From assembly GCA_015058575.1 (NCBI GenBank), contig SVBZ01000005.1, forward strand, positions 62,001 through 126,000: 64,000 nucleotides of DNA, given 5' to 3'. This DNA comes from Pseudoselenomonas ruminantium. Lineage in GTDB: Bacteria; Bacillota; Negativicutes; Selenomonadales; Selenomonadaceae. Positions within the stretch are counted from its first letter, which is position 1; each line of letters starts with the position of its first letter. Of the stretch, positions 29,337 through 38,192 are shown piece by piece. Position numbers and translations under genes: made by a program. Under the pieces are notes generated by a model. It saw only the letters and a list, made by a program, of their open reading frames with translations, did not search any database and was not told the origin of the DNA.

Positions 29337-30722
29337 ATGGCAGAAGAAAAGATTTCAATCTGGAATCAGTACAAGGAAGAGGAAAAGCAGGAACTTGAGG
29401 TACTCAACAAGGGGTATCGTGAGTTCCTGTCGAATTGCAAGACGGAGCGCGAAAGCGTGGCTGAGGCTATAAGGCAGGCGGAGGCGGCAGGATACCGAAG
29501 TCTCGCTGAGGTCGTAGAAAACGGCGAGAGGCTTACCGCTGGCGATAAGGTCTATGCGGTCAATATGAAGAAGGCTATCGTGCTGTTCAATATCGGCGAG
29601 GAACCGCTGGAGCAGGGCATGAATATCCTTGGTGCGCATATCGATACCTGCCGGCTCGATGTCAAGCAGAACCCTCTTTATGAAGATGGTGGCCTGGCGT
29701 ATCTTGATACGCATTATTACGGCGGTATCAAGAAGTATCAGTGGGTTACGCTGCCGCTGGCCCTGCATGGTGTGGTCGTTAAGAAAGATGGCCGCGTCAT
29801 CGAAATTTGCGTTGGTGAGGATGAGGCTGACCCGGTATTCTGCGTTACGGATTTGTTGATTCATCTCTCGCAGGAACAGCTGAAGAAAAATGCGGCTAAG
29901 GTCATCGAGGGTGAGAATCTCGATATCCTCGTTGGCAATTACCCGCTCAAGAAAGACGATAAGGAATCGGTCAGGGATGGTGTGCTGAAACTCATCAAGG
30001 ATAAATACGATATCGATGCGGAAGATTTCCAGTCGGCTGAGCTCGCGCTGGTGCCAGCTGGCAAAGCACGTGAACTTGGCTTTGACCGCAGCATGATCCT
30101 GGCTTATGGTCAGGATGACCGCGTTTGCGCGTATACTTCGCTGGTGGCTATGCTGGCGACTGGCCGTATGAAACGTACGGCTTGCTGCCTGCTGGTCGAT
30201 AAGGAAGAAATCGGCAGTGTCGGTGCGACGGGTATGCAATCGCATTTCTTTGAGAATACCGTGGCGGAGCTCCTGAATGCTTGTGGTGCTTATACAGATC
30301 TCGCCCTGCGCCGTACGCTGGCTAACTGCAAGATGCTGTCTTCGGATGTATCGAGCGCTTACGATGCACTTTATGCGAGTGCCTATGATAAGAAGAATGT
30401 TTCGTATCTGGGCCGTGGTATGGTGTTCAACAAGTTTACGGGTGCGCGCGGCAAATCGGGTTCGAATGATGCCAATGCAGAATATCTGGCGGAGCTGCGC
30501 CGCATCATGGATGACAATGACGTCCACTACCAGCTTGCGGAGCTTGGCAAAGTAGATCTCGGTGGCGGTGGTACGATTGCTTACATCATGAGTCTCTATG
30601 GCATGCAGGTCATAGACAGTGGTGTTGGTGTCATGAGCATGCACGCGCCATGGGAAGTCACGAGTAAAGTTGATGTCTATGAGGCCCGCAAGGCCTACAC
30701 GGCTTTCCTGAACGAGGCTTAA
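29337..30722 (+). CDS. M18 family zinc aminopeptidase
   Basis: A 461-residue cytoplasmic aminopeptidase of family M18, which usually assembles as large complexes and trims N-terminal residues from peptides. The metal-site segments include GAHIDTCRLDVKQNPLYE and LLVDKEEIGSVGATGMQS, and a late Gly-rich block with GKVDLGGGGTIAY. ATG 29337 has a modest ribosome binding site (GAGGG). It lies 15 bases behind dusB and ends at a strong bidirectional terminator. Confidence 0.92.
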   Translation: MAEEKISIWNQYKEEEKQELEVLNKGYREFLSNCKTERESVAEAIRQAEAAGYRSLAEVVENGERLTAGDKVYAVNMKKAIVLFNIGEEPLEQGMNILGAHIDTCRLDVKQNPLYEDGGLAYLDTHYYGGIKKYQWVTLPLALHGVVVKKDGRVIEICVGEDEADPVFCVTDLLIHLSQEQLKKNAAKVIEGENLDILVGNYPLKKDDKESVRDGVLKLIKDKYDIDAEDFQSAELALVPAGKARELGFDRSMILAYGQDDRVCAYTSLVAMLATGRMKRTACCLLVDKEEIGSVGATGMQSHFFENTVAELLNACGAYTDLALRRTLANCKMLSSDVSSAYDALYASAYDKKNVSYLGRGMVFNKFTGARGKSGSNDANAEYLAELRRIMDDNDVHYQLAELGKVDLGGGGTIAYIMSLYGMQVIDSGVGVMSMHAPWEVTSKVDVYEARKAYTAFLNEA

Positions 30723-30730
30723 AACGGATA

Positions 30731-30775
30731 AAAAGGACTGCTGCACAGCAGAGAATGCGTGCAGCAGTCCTTTTT
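30731..30775. terminator. bidirectional terminator between the M18 gene and scpB
   Basis: A perfect 12-bp stem (30735-30746 with 30759-30770), flanked by AAAA on the left and TTTTT on the right, so it can serve both convergent genes. Confidence 0.93.
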
Positions 30776-30790
30776 GGGTACGAGTAAGTT

Positions 30791-31600
30791 TTATGGTTGC
30801 GGGCGATCCAGGTCTGAGGCTTTGCCTTTGTATTCAGGCGGTCGTTTTTCCAAGAAAGCCTTGATGCCTTCCTGGTAGTCTTCGCCCTCGAATACCCGGG
30901 TGCGGTAGGCATTGATGCGTTCGAAGTTCTCGGCACTGATGACTGTGGAGGCACGAGAGAGAATGCGGAATTGGCGCTTGATGGCGCTGATAGAAACCAC
31001 GCTGTTGCGGCGCAGTGGTGCAAGGAATTTAGTTTCCAGCATATGGTCTAGCTCGGAGGCTTCTGCAACATGATTGATAAGGCCTACATTTAAGGCATCG
31101 CCGGCGGTTATGGGGGTGCCCAGGAAGAACATCTCGCGTGCCTTGTTCATGCCCAACTGGTTGATGAAGTGCAGGATGCCAGAGGCATTGTAGGGAATGC
31201 CAATCTTGGCTGGGGTGATGGCAAAGGTGGCGGTATGAGCACTGATGATCATATCGCAGGAAAGGCAGAGGTCGCAGGCACCACCCCAGACGGTACCACT
31301 GACACAAGCGATGACAGGAATGGGGACATCCTGTACTGCCCGCATGAGCTTTTCCATGGGCACGTCAAAGCCTAGGGGGTCAGACCCGTCCAGCGGCAGT
31401 TCGCGGATGTCGTGGCCGGCACTCCAGACACCTTTTTTGACTTGCGCTTTTAAGACAACGCCGACGCATTCACTGGTATAGGCTTCGTCCAGCGCGGCAA
31501 TGAGTTCTGTGCACATTTGTTCACTCAGACAGTTGAAGTGGTCGGCGTTCTGCATTTCCACATAGGCAATGCGGTCTTTGATTTCTGTATTTACCAACAT
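30791..31600 (-). CDS. scpB: methylmalonyl-CoA decarboxylase (crotonase family)
   Basis: A 269-residue crotonase-fold protein very close in pattern to E. coli ScpB/YgfG, which decarboxylates methylmalonyl-CoA to propionyl-CoA. Shared stretches: WSAGHDIRELPL, VSGTVWGGA, ATFAITPAKIGIPYN and the ending FERINAYRTRVFEGEDYQEG. The catalytic His63 and Tyr137 match E. coli His66 and Tyr140 with a constant offset of three. ATG ending at 31600 follows AGGAGG; a longer in-frame extension to 31813 is rejected for lack of homology. It may feed propionate formation from succinate, typical of Selenomonas. No partner mutase is in the window. Confidence 0.88.
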   Translation of the reverse strand: MLVNTEIKDRIAYVEMQNADHFNCLSEQMCTELIAALDEAYTSECVGVVLKAQVKKGVWSAGHDIRELPLDGSDPLGFDVPMEKLMRAVQDVPIPVIACVSGTVWGGACDLCLSCDMIISAHTATFAITPAKIGIPYNASGILHFINQLGMNKAREMFFLGTPITAGDALNVGLINHVAEASELDHMLETKFLAPLRRNSVVSISAIKRQFRILSRASTVISAENFERINAYRTRVFEGEDYQEGIKAFLEKRPPEYKGKASDLDRPQP

Positions 31601-31737
31601 AAGCGCTCCTCCTATACGGATAGATCCGGCAGGCAAGGCCTGGGCCATTTGTACTACATAATTCGCCAGTCTGCAGCTATTTCCCTGCTGGCAAAGGATT
31701 GACTCTGTGATTTTGCCGGGAAGGAAACCGCGCGGAT

Positions 31738-31783
31738 AAAAAAGTGGCTGTTGCCCCGGCGTTATGTCGCAGGCAACAGCCAC
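31738..31783 (-). terminator. intrinsic terminator of deoD
   Basis: A perfect 12-bp stem (31744-31755 with 31772-31783). On the minus strand it is followed by six T residues (AAAAAA at 31738-31743). Confidence 0.9.
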
Positions 31784-31809
31784 AGAGTGTATGAGATTGG
31801 AAACGGAAA

Positions 31810-32520
31810 TCAATCCTCGATAGCGGTTTCGAGGGCAATCTTAATCATATCGTTGAAAGTAGTCTGGCGCTCTTCGGCTGTGCAAGCTTCGCCTGTCAGC
31901 AGATGGTCGCTGACCGTGAACAGAGCCAATGCCTGTACATGCGCTTCAGCTGCGAGCGTATAGAGAGCTGCGGCTTCCATCTCGACAGCGAGAATGCCAT
32001 ATCTGCGGAGTTTGTCATTATCGATATCGTCATCGTAGAAGCGGTCAACGGAGATGATGTTGCCGACTTTTGCATGCAGATTGAGCTTGCGCGTGTTGGT
32101 TACCGCTTTTTCCAACAACTCGAAATCAGCCAGTGGTGCGTAGTTAATCGAACCGCCAAAGATATTCTTGATGATGGACGAATCCGTGCTGGCACCTTGT
32201 GCAATCAGTACATCACGCAACTTGACGTCCGGATGCATGCCACCGCAGGTGCCGACACGGATCAGTTTCTTACAGCCGAACGAATGGATGAGCTCATGAA
32301 CATAGATGGAGATGGACGGGATGCCCATGCCCGTGCCCTGTACGGAAACAGGAACACCTTTGTACGTACCCGTATAGCCTAAGATATTGCGAACGGACGT
32401 GTACTGTTTCGGATTGTCGAGGAAATTCTCAGCGATGAATTTAGCACGCAGCGGATCGCCCGGCAGCAGGATGCGTTCAGCGACGTCGCCTTTTTCGGCG
32501 CCAATATGTGGTGTGGCCAT
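31810..32520 (-). CDS. deoD: purine nucleoside phosphorylase DeoD
   Basis: A 236-residue hexameric-type PNP that phosphorolyses purine (deoxy)nucleosides. It opens [32 protein letters not shown], has [18 protein letters not shown], and ends with [18 protein letters not shown] nucleoside-binding residues and the catalytic Asp in SDHLLTGE. The ATG ending at 32520 has AAGGAG upstream; a start seven codons earlier is possible but lacks a good site. A TATAAT-like -10 is on the minus strand at 32577-32582 with a poor -35. Confidence 0.96.
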   Translation of the reverse strand: MATPHIGAEKGDVAERILLPGDPLRAKFIAENFLDNPKQYTSVRNILGYTGTYKGVPVSVQGTGMGIPSISIYVHELIHSFGCKKLIRVGTCGGMHPDVKLRDVLIAQGASTDSSIIKNIFGGSINYAPLADFELLEKAVTNTRKLNLHAKVGNIISVDRFYDDDIDNDKLRRYGILAVEMEAAALYTLAAEAHVQALALFTVSDHLLTGEACTAEERQTTFNDMIKIALETAIED

Positions 32521-32682
32521 GATGTACTCCTTCTTTCCCAAAAGCGGATTTTTGAAAATTTAAAACCTATAAATCAATTATAAAAAAAAATAGAAAATAA
32601 GAAAAGGGCAAATGTCCAAAAAAAATTACAAAAGCGTTAAAAACTATATAAAATACGGGGAAATACTGGTTTAGTACCTGAT

Positions 32683-32712
32683 TTGACAAGGACGTGCTAA
32701 TTGTGCTATAAT
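32683..32712 (+). promoter_or_regulatory. perfect-consensus promoter of rnpB
   Basis: TTGACA (32683-32688), an 18-base spacer, TATAAT (32707-32712). Upstream, from about 32575, lies an A-tract-rich stretch that could act as an UP element, fitting a stable-RNA promoter. Confidence 0.9.
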
Positions 32713-32725
32713 CACGTACGTTGAT

Positions 32726-33082
32726 ATAAGTTGTCAAGACAATCGCGGCTGGCGCATGACGTCAGATGAGGAAAGTCCGGGCTCCACAGGGCAGTGTGCT
32801 GGATAACGTCCAGCGAGGGTGACCTTAGGGAAAGTGCCATAGAGATTTAGACCGCCAGGTTTTACCTGGTAAGGGTGGAAAGGTGCGGTAAGAGCGCACC
32901 AGCAGTCAGGTGACTGGCTGGCTTTGGTAAACCCCACACGGAGCAAGACCAAATAGGGAAGGGATGATGCGGCCCGCGGAACCTTCCGGGTTGAGTCGCT
33001 TGAGCCGGCAGGCAACTGCCGTGCCTAGATAAATGATTGTCGCCGCGCACGCGGAACAAAACTCGGCTTATTGATTACTTAT
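32726..33082 (+). ncRNA. rnpB: RNase P RNA (type A)
   Basis: The catalytic RNA of RNase P, which matures tRNA 5' ends. Hallmarks: the 5' conserved core GAGGAAAGTCCGGGCTCC with ACAGGG after it, a GGTAA-type core region around 32931, and the 3' core with ACAAAACTCGGCTTA at 33056-33070. The closing helix P1 can pair ATAAGT (32726-32731) with ACTTAT (33077-33082), which sets the ends. A perfect promoter lies upstream. Confidence 0.93.
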
Positions 33083-33103
33083 AGCAACGTGAAATGAATA
33101 TTG

Positions 33104-33130
33104 TGGCTGTCAGTAATGGCAGCCAATTTT
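33104..33130 (+). terminator. weak terminator after rnpB
   Basis: An 8-bp stem (33104-33111 with 33118-33125, one wobble) followed by AATTTT. Confidence 0.4.
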
Positions 33131-33212
33131 CATGTCTGGATGTTTTCTGAAAAGAAGATGAAAAAATAATCCACATTAAGACCAAATAAGAGATTGTTTA
33201 AAAATTAGCAGG

Positions 33213-33235
33213 AATACGACGACTTTTGTCGTATT
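33213..33235. repeat. 8-bp perfect inverted repeat overlapping a -10-like sequence
   Basis: AATACGAC (33213-33220) pairs with GTCGTATT (33228-33235) across seven bases. TATTAT (33232-33237), a -10-like box for the riboswitch transcript, overlaps its right arm. It could be an operator or chance. Confidence 0.45.
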
Positions 33236-33257
33236 ATATACATTGGGTTCTATAAAG

Positions 33258-33390
33258 GATGGAACAAGCCGAATCCAACCCAGGAGCGGGGGAACCAATT
33301 TCTTGGGGCGAACGTCAGGCTCACGGCAAGCGTGAAATTGACGCGGGTGGTCTTCTCTACCCGAGCCCGGCAGCTAACCTCGTAGGCGAA
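33258..33390 (+). ncRNA. cyclic di-AMP (ydaO-yuaA) riboswitch aptamer
   Basis: The leader matches the ydaO-yuaA class as I know it: GCCGAATCC near the 5' end, GGGGGAACCAA followed by CTTGGGGCGAA, and the 3' core CTCTACCCGAGCCCGGCAG with CTAACCTCGTAGGCG. Members bind c-di-AMP and usually lower expression of cell-wall hydrolase and osmolyte transporter genes. The downstream gene is an NlpC/P60 hydrolase, a classic target. No terminator lies between aptamer and gene; the ribosome binding site (33393-33402) begins just 3 bases after the aptamer. The exact ends are approximate. Confidence 0.88.
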
Positions 33391-33409
33391 TAGAGAGAGG
33401 AGTGGCTTT

Positions 33410-34072
33410 TTGAGTAAAGCAATGCGCGTGTTTGCGCTATCCATGATCCTTATGTGCTGGTTTTCCGTATGCGGAGCTTCGGCATTCCGCGTAGGTGATC
33501 AGGGCACCGAAGTAGCAGAGATCCAGGGACAGTTGGTTCGTCTCGGCTACGATGTTTCGGCTGATGGTGACTTTGGTCCGGCCACGGCTGAGGCAGTGAA
33601 GGCATTCCAGTCTTCGCACGGTATGAATGCAGATGGGCAGGTTGGTTCTTCGACCTACGTGGCGCTGCTCGGCAAAGCAATGCCGACCGTTAAACATGCT
33701 GCCAACTACATCAACCGTACGATCCTTTCCGAGTCCATGCAGTACCTCGGGGTACCGTATGTATTCGGTGGCACGACACCGAACGGTTTCGACTGCTCCG
33801 GTTATGTGCAGTATGTCTTTGCGCATGCTGGCGTTTCCCTGCCGCGCACGGCAGATGTCCAGTATGAATGTGGCACGCCGGTTTCGTCCGGCGAGCTCAT
33901 GCCAGGTGACTTGGTATTTTTCTCGACGTATGATGCAGGTGCATCTCATGTCGGCATCTATCTTGGTGACCGTCAGTTCATCAATGCATCGTCGAGCCGC
34001 GGGGTCAGTGTAGCGTCGCTGGATAGCTCCTATTGGGGTTCCTGCTACATTGGTGCTCGCCGGGTGATGTAA
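33410..34072 (+). CDS. secreted NlpC/P60 endopeptidase with PG-binding domain
   Basis: A 220-residue exported cell-wall hydrolase. A signal peptide (residues 1-25, hydrophobic core then CGASA) precedes a PG_binding_1 domain (about 27-90) and an NlpC/P60 domain (about 100-220) that cuts peptidoglycan stem peptides. Catalytic Cys129 is in FDCSGY and His180 in SHVGIYLG; the third site, 12 residues on, is Asn192 (FINASSS) where Spr-like enzymes have His. TTG 33410 lies about eight bases from GAGAGAGGAG. It is probably controlled by the c-di-AMP riboswitch in front of it. Confidence 0.92.
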   Translation: MSKAMRVFALSMILMCWFSVCGASAFRVGDQGTEVAEIQGQLVRLGYDVSADGDFGPATAEAVKAFQSSHGMNADGQVGSSTYVALLGKAMPTVKHAANYINRTILSESMQYLGVPYVFGGTTPNGFDCSGYVQYVFAHAGVSLPRTADVQYECGTPVSSGELMPGDLVFFSTYDAGASHVGIYLGDRQFINASSSRGVSVASLDSSYWGSCYIGARRVM

Positions 34073-34086
34073 AATGACCAGTATGG

Positions 34087-34120
34087 TTGGGAGAGGCTGA
34101 GAGCCTCTCCAATTTTTTTT
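34087..34120 (+). terminator. intrinsic terminator of the NlpC/P60 gene
   Basis: A 9-bp GC-rich stem (34090-34098 with 34102-34110), loop GAG, then AA and eight T residues. Confidence 0.9.
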
Positions 34121-34138
34121 AGGAATGAGGAGGTTAGG

Positions 34139-34216
34139 ATGGGAGACTTTTTTTTGGCGTTGCTGATATTTATGATGGCTGCCTACACGTTTTGGGATGA
34201 GTTGTTTACAAATTAA
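34139..34216 (+). CDS. 25-residue putative membrane peptide
   Basis: A short frame encoding 25 residues: MGDFFLALLIFMMAAY followed by TFWDELFTN. Fourteen consecutive residues are hydrophobic or small, long enough for a membrane insert. GAGGAGG lies five bases before the ATG, a strong ribosome binding site. It stands alone between the NlpC terminator and folB. I do not recognise a family; the site and composition argue for translation, but no function can be given. Confidence 0.5.
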   Translation: MGDFFLALLIFMMAAYTFWDELFTN

Positions 34217-34335
34217 TCTGAAATATTCGCAAACGCAAGCAGGAATTTTGTCATGAGCCACGAAATACAAACATAAGAACCTGAAGATGGGACTAAGATG
34301 TAAATGATGGATTCAGTTTGTGAGGAGTGACCATA

Positions 34336-34698
34336 ATGGCAAAAGTAAGAATTCTCAACATGATGTTCTATGGCTTCCATGGCGTTTATGAATATGAGCG
34401 TGAGCAGGGCCAGAAATTCTATCTCGATATTGAGATTGAGACGAAGGATGACCGTATGGCTGAAACGGATGATGTCAAAGACGGTGTCGATCCCGCTGCA
34501 ATCTACGATATTGTCAAGGATGTTACGGAGAATAAGCGTTTCCAGATGCTCGGTGCTTTGTCGGCTCATATTGGCGACAAACTGCTTGCTAAGTATCCCC
34601 ATTTCCATTCTGTAACTGCACGTATCCGCAAACCATCGGTGCCTATTTCCGGGCCGATTGATTATGTCGAAGTAGAGACGACTCGTGTGCAGGACTGA
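34336..34698 (+). CDS. folB: dihydroneopterin aldolase
   Basis: A 120-residue FolB of folate synthesis; it splits dihydroneopterin to hydroxymethyldihydropterin and glycolaldehyde. Motifs: MMFYGFHGVYEYEREQGQKF (substrate-binding region with Glu), the conserved Tyr in DPAAIYDIV, and the Lys in IRKPSVPISGPIDYVEVE. ATG 34336 is eight bases after GAGGAG; GTG 34327 overlaps that site and is rejected. No other folate gene is adjacent. Confidence 0.93.
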   Translation: MAKVRILNMMFYGFHGVYEYEREQGQKFYLDIEIETKDDRMAETDDVKDGVDPAAIYDIVKDVTENKRFQMLGALSAHIGDKLLAKYPHFHSVTARIRKPSVPISGPIDYVEVETTRVQD

Positions 34699-34713
34699 GA
34701 GAAGCACGTTTGA

Positions 34714-34745
34714 GGTCATCAGCCAGTTTTGGCTGGTGGCCTTTT
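34714..34745 (+). terminator. intrinsic terminator of folB
   Basis: An 11-bp stem (34714-34724 with 34731-34741, two wobbles), a 6-base loop, then TTTT. Confidence 0.72.
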
Positions 34746-34800
34746 GTCATGTCCGTAGGCATAAGACTGGTAAAAATTTCTGAAATTGCAATGGAAAGTG

Positions 34801-34829
34801 TTGCATTCGATTTAAATATTCGCTAAGAT
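34801..34829 (+). promoter_or_regulatory. sigma-A-type promoter of dprA-topA
   Basis: TTGCAT (34801-34806), a 17-base spacer, TAAGAT (34824-34829); five of six bases match in each box. Confidence 0.7.
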
Positions 34830-34862
34830 GAATAAATGTATAGATCTAAGGATGGCGATAGC

Positions 34863-35960
34863 ATGGAATCCGAAGATAAATATTATCTGGCGGCACTGGC
34901 ACGTTCGCCGGGATCGGGCAGCCGTTTGCTCAAACAACTGATGGAGCATTTCTCTTCGGCACGGGCAGTTTGGCAGGCAGATGCTGAAAGTCTTGTCCTG
35001 CAGGGGAAGTTGTCATCGAGCCAGGCCCAGCGGCTGGCAATGTTTTGCCGTAAGCAGCTGCACCTTCCGGAAAGGCTGGCAGCGGATTGCCAGCGGGCAG
35101 GGGTGAAGCTGTGCGCAATCAGTCAGCAGGAATACCCTTATATATTGAAGGAAATCTCCGATCCGCCGCAGGTCCTTTTCTATCGTGGGGAGCTGCAGCC
35201 GCAGACTGCGCGTATCGCGATGGTGGGGGCAAGACGATTTACCCCGTATGGCGAGGGCATTGCTTTAGCGTTTGGCGAACAGCTGGCTGCTGCGGGAGTT
35301 ACTGTGGTTAGCGGTGCTGCCCGTGGCATTGATACAGCGGCACATAGGGGAGCGCTCAAGAGCGGGCGCACGGTGGCTGTGCTTGGCTGTGGTGTGGATG
35401 TGGCCTATCCGGCAGAAAACCGGCGGCTTTTGGCACAGATCGTGGAATCTGGCGGCGTTGTTGTTTCGGAGTATGGGCCGGGAACCCAGCCATTGCCGGC
35501 TTTTTTTCCTGCACGCAATCGCATTATCAGTGGCCTGGCGTGCGGGACAGTGGTCGTGGAGGCAGCCAGCCGTTCGGGTTCGCTGATCACGGCACATCTG
35601 GCCTTGGATGCGGGGCGCGATGTGTTTGCGGTTCCCGGCAGTATCTACTCAGAGATGAGTCAGGGCTGCAACCGGCTGATCCAGCAGGGCGCAAAACTTG
35701 TGCAGTGTCCAGCAGATATCCTGGAGGAATACGGGCTGGTGGCACCGCCTAAGCCGAAGAAAACACGGCAGCTCACGCCAGCAGAACGTCAGGTGTGGCA
35801 GGTGTTATCCTTTGAGCATCCACTATCTTTAGACGAAATCATCCAAAGCCTGCCGGATGGTGAAATATCAAATTTGGCCTTTCTTCTTTTGCAAATGGAG
35901 CTTAAAGGCCTTGTTATAGAGAATGAGCTGCACGCTTACCGGCGTGCTGAGAGGGAGTGA
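34863..35960 (+). CDS. dprA: DNA processing protein DprA/Smf
   Basis: A 365-residue DprA that binds incoming single-stranded DNA and loads RecA during transformation. It has an N-terminal SAM-like domain, the Rossmann-like core (VGARRFTPYGEG, GAARGIDTAAHRGAL, FPARNRIISGLA, VEAASRSGSLITA), and a C-terminal winged helix (about 300-360). ATG 34863 follows AAGGATGG at about eight bases, better than ATG 34836. Next is topA in the order known from B. subtilis smf-topA. Confidence 0.95.
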   Translation: MESEDKYYLAALARSPGSGSRLLKQLMEHFSSARAVWQADAESLVLQGKLSSSQAQRLAMFCRKQLHLPERLAADCQRAGVKLCAISQQEYPYILKEISDPPQVLFYRGELQPQTARIAMVGARRFTPYGEGIALAFGEQLAAAGVTVVSGAARGIDTAAHRGALKSGRTVAVLGCGVDVAYPAENRRLLAQIVESGGVVVSEYGPGTQPLPAFFPARNRIISGLACGTVVVEAASRSGSLITAHLALDAGRDVFAVPGSIYSEMSQGCNRLIQQGAKLVQCPADILEEYGLVAPPKPKKTRQLTPAERQVWQVLSFEHPLSLDEIIQSLPDGEISNLAFLLLQMELKGLVIENELHAYRRAERE

Positions 35961-35964
35961 AGGT

Positions 35965-38190
35965 TTGGCTGCTGCAGCAACAAAAACCAAAACGAAAGCA
36001 AAGGCGAAAACAAAGATCAAGAAAACCTTGGTTATTGTGGAGTCGCCAGCCAAAGCGAAGACTATTGAGAAATATTTGGGACGCAAATACATGGTCCGTG
36101 CGTCGATGGGGCATCTGCGTGATTTGCCGAAGAGCCAGTTTGGCATTGATGTAGATAACGAGTTCGAACCGAAATACATCAATATCCGTGGCAAGGGCGA
36201 TCTTATCAAGGCACTAAAGAAAGACGCCAAGAATGCGGATAAAGTCTATCTCGCAAGTGACCCGGATCGCGAGGGCGAGGCAATTGCCTGGCATCTGTCG
36301 TATATTCTGGGACTCAATCCGGAGGATGATTGCCGGATCGTGTTCAATGAGATTACTAAGCCGGCTATCCAGGATGCTGTCAAGCATCCGCGGGCTATCA
36401 ATATCGATCAAGTCGATGCCCAGCAGGCGCGCCGGATGCTCGACCGCATCGTTGGTTATAAGCTGTCGCCGCTTCTCTGGCGCAAGGTGCGCAAGGGACT
36501 TTCGGCTGGACGTGTGCAGTCGGTCACCGTCAAGCTGATCTGTGACCGTGAAAAGGAAATCCAGGCATTTGATTCGGTGGAGTACTGGACGGTAGGGCTC
36601 AAGCTGCGCAAGGAAAAGTCAGCCATGTTCGACGCAGAGCTTACCCATGTTGATGGCGAGAAGCTGGAACTGCATAATGAGCAGGAAACCAATGCATTGC
36701 TGGCTGATTTTAGCAAGCAGGAACTTACGGTGGCAGCCGTTAAGAAAAGCGAGCGCCGCCGTAAGCCGGCAGCGCCTTTTACGACGAGTTCCCTGCAGCA
36801 GGATGCAGCCCGCAAGCTTGGGTTCACTTCGCGCAAGACGATGATGCTGGCCCAGCAGCTCTATGAGGGCATTGAGCTGGGACGCCATGGTGCAACAGGC
36901 CTTATCACGTATATGCGTACGGATTCCACGCGTCTTTCCGATTTGGCTCAAAATGAGGCCCGTACATATATCAGTGAGCAGTTTGGCGAGGAATATATCC
37001 CTGTTAAGCCAAACGTATATGCAGCCGGTAAAAAGGCACAGGATGCACATGAGGCTATCCGGCCGACGGATGTCAACCTGACGCCGGATGCGCTCGAAAA
37101 ATTCTTGAGCAAGGACCAGTGGAAACTTTATACGCTAATCTGGCAGCGTTTTACAGCCAGCCAGATGACGCCTGCTGTCTACGATACGATGAGCATTTCC
37201 ATCAAGGCGGGCGAACGTTACATGGTCCGGGCGGCAGGATCGAAGCTCAAGTTTGCTGGTTTTACGGCTGTCTATGCTGGCGCTGACGCAACGAAGAAGG
37301 AGAAAGATGTCGTCCTGCCTGAGCTGGCAGCGGGCGATGTGCTCACGACAGCCAAGACGCTGCCGCAGCAGCATTTCACGGAGCCGCCGCCGCGATATAA
37401 CGATGCTTCACTGGTCAAGACCTTGGAGGAAAAGGAAATCGGCCGTCCGAGCACGTATGCGCCAATCATTGAGACCATACAGGCGCGTGGCTATGTGCAG
37501 CGTATCGATAAGCATTTCCAGCCAACAGAACTCGGCTTTGTCGTGGTCGATATGCTCGAGGAGTATTTCAAGAATATCGTTGATGTCAAATTCACGGCTA
37601 ATCTCGAAAATGAGCTGGATGAGATTGCTGAGGGCAAGGTCAAGAAGAACAATCTGCTGCGTGAATTCTATGATCCGTTTGAAGAAACACTCGAAAAAGC
37701 CGATGAGGCCATCGGACATGTTGAGCTGCCTGTCGAGGTATCGGATGTGCCGTGTGAACTCTGCGGCCGTATGATGGTGGTCAAGCAGGGGCGGTTTGGC
37801 AAGTTCCTGGCTTGTCCCGGTTTCCCTGAGTGCCGCAATACGAAACCGTTGCTTGTGGATACGGGAGTCAAATGTCCGAAGTGTGGTGGTTCCATCGTTG
37901 AGCGTAAGACGCGTCGTGGCCGTAATTTCTATGGCTGCAAGAATTATCCAGCATGCGATTATACGACTTGGGATCAGCCGCAGCAGGAGAAATGTCCGGA
38001 ATGTGGAGCTTTTATGCTCAAGCATCATTATAAGAATGGCCGGGCACTGCTCTATTGCAGCAACGATGCCTGCAAGACGCGCATTGACCATCCCATCAAC
38101 AAGGAATTAGAAAAGATGCGCCAGCGCGCAGAAGCTAAGAAAGCCCGTGAGGCGGAAAAGGCTGCGCAGGAGGCGAAAGAGGAAAAATAA
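35965..38190 (+). CDS. topA: DNA topoisomerase I
   Basis: A 741-residue type IA topoisomerase that relaxes negative supercoils. A Lys/Ala/Thr-rich tail of about 25 residues precedes the TOPRIM domain ([29 protein letters not shown]). Active-site Tyr316 is in LITYMRTDS. Three C-terminal zinc ribbons follow (CELCG...CPGFPEC, CPKCG...CKNYPAC, CPECG...CSNDAC). TTG 35965 starts it five bases after the dprA stop; a longer in-frame extension overlaps dprA and is rejected. Confidence 0.97.
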   Translation: MAAAATKTKTKAKAKTKIKKTLVIVESPAKAKTIEKYLGRKYMVRASMGHLRDLPKSQFGIDVDNEFEPKYINIRGKGDLIKALKKDAKNADKVYLASDPDREGEAIAWHLSYILGLNPEDDCRIVFNEITKPAIQDAVKHPRAINIDQVDAQQARRMLDRIVGYKLSPLLWRKVRKGLSAGRVQSVTVKLICDREKEIQAFDSVEYWTVGLKLRKEKSAMFDAELTHVDGEKLELHNEQETNALLADFSKQELTVAAVKKSERRRKPAAPFTTSSLQQDAARKLGFTSRKTMMLAQQLYEGIELGRHGATGLITYMRTDSTRLSDLAQNEARTYISEQFGEEYIPVKPNVYAAGKKAQDAHEAIRPTDVNLTPDALEKFLSKDQWKLYTLIWQRFTASQMTPAVYDTMSISIKAGERYMVRAAGSKLKFAGFTAVYAGADATKKEKDVVLPELAAGDVLTTAKTLPQQHFTEPPPRYNDASLVKTLEEKEIGRPSTYAPIIETIQARGYVQRIDKHFQPTELGFVVVDMLEEYFKNIVDVKFTANLENELDEIAEGKVKKNNLLREFYDPFEETLEKADEAIGHVELPVEVSDVPCELCGRMMVVKQGRFGKFLACPGFPECRNTKPLLVDTGVKCPKCGGSIVERKTRRGRNFYGCKNYPACDYTTWDQPQQEKCPECGAFMLKHHYKNGRALLYCSNDACKTRIDHPINKELEKMRQRAEAKKAREAEKAAQEAKEEK

Positions 38191-38192
38191 AC

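Noticed and set aside
32545..32680. A long AT-rich stretch between deoD and rnpB as a possible replication origin
   Set aside because: No DnaA-box cluster is visible, and A-tracts upstream of a perfect stable-RNA promoter explain it more simply.
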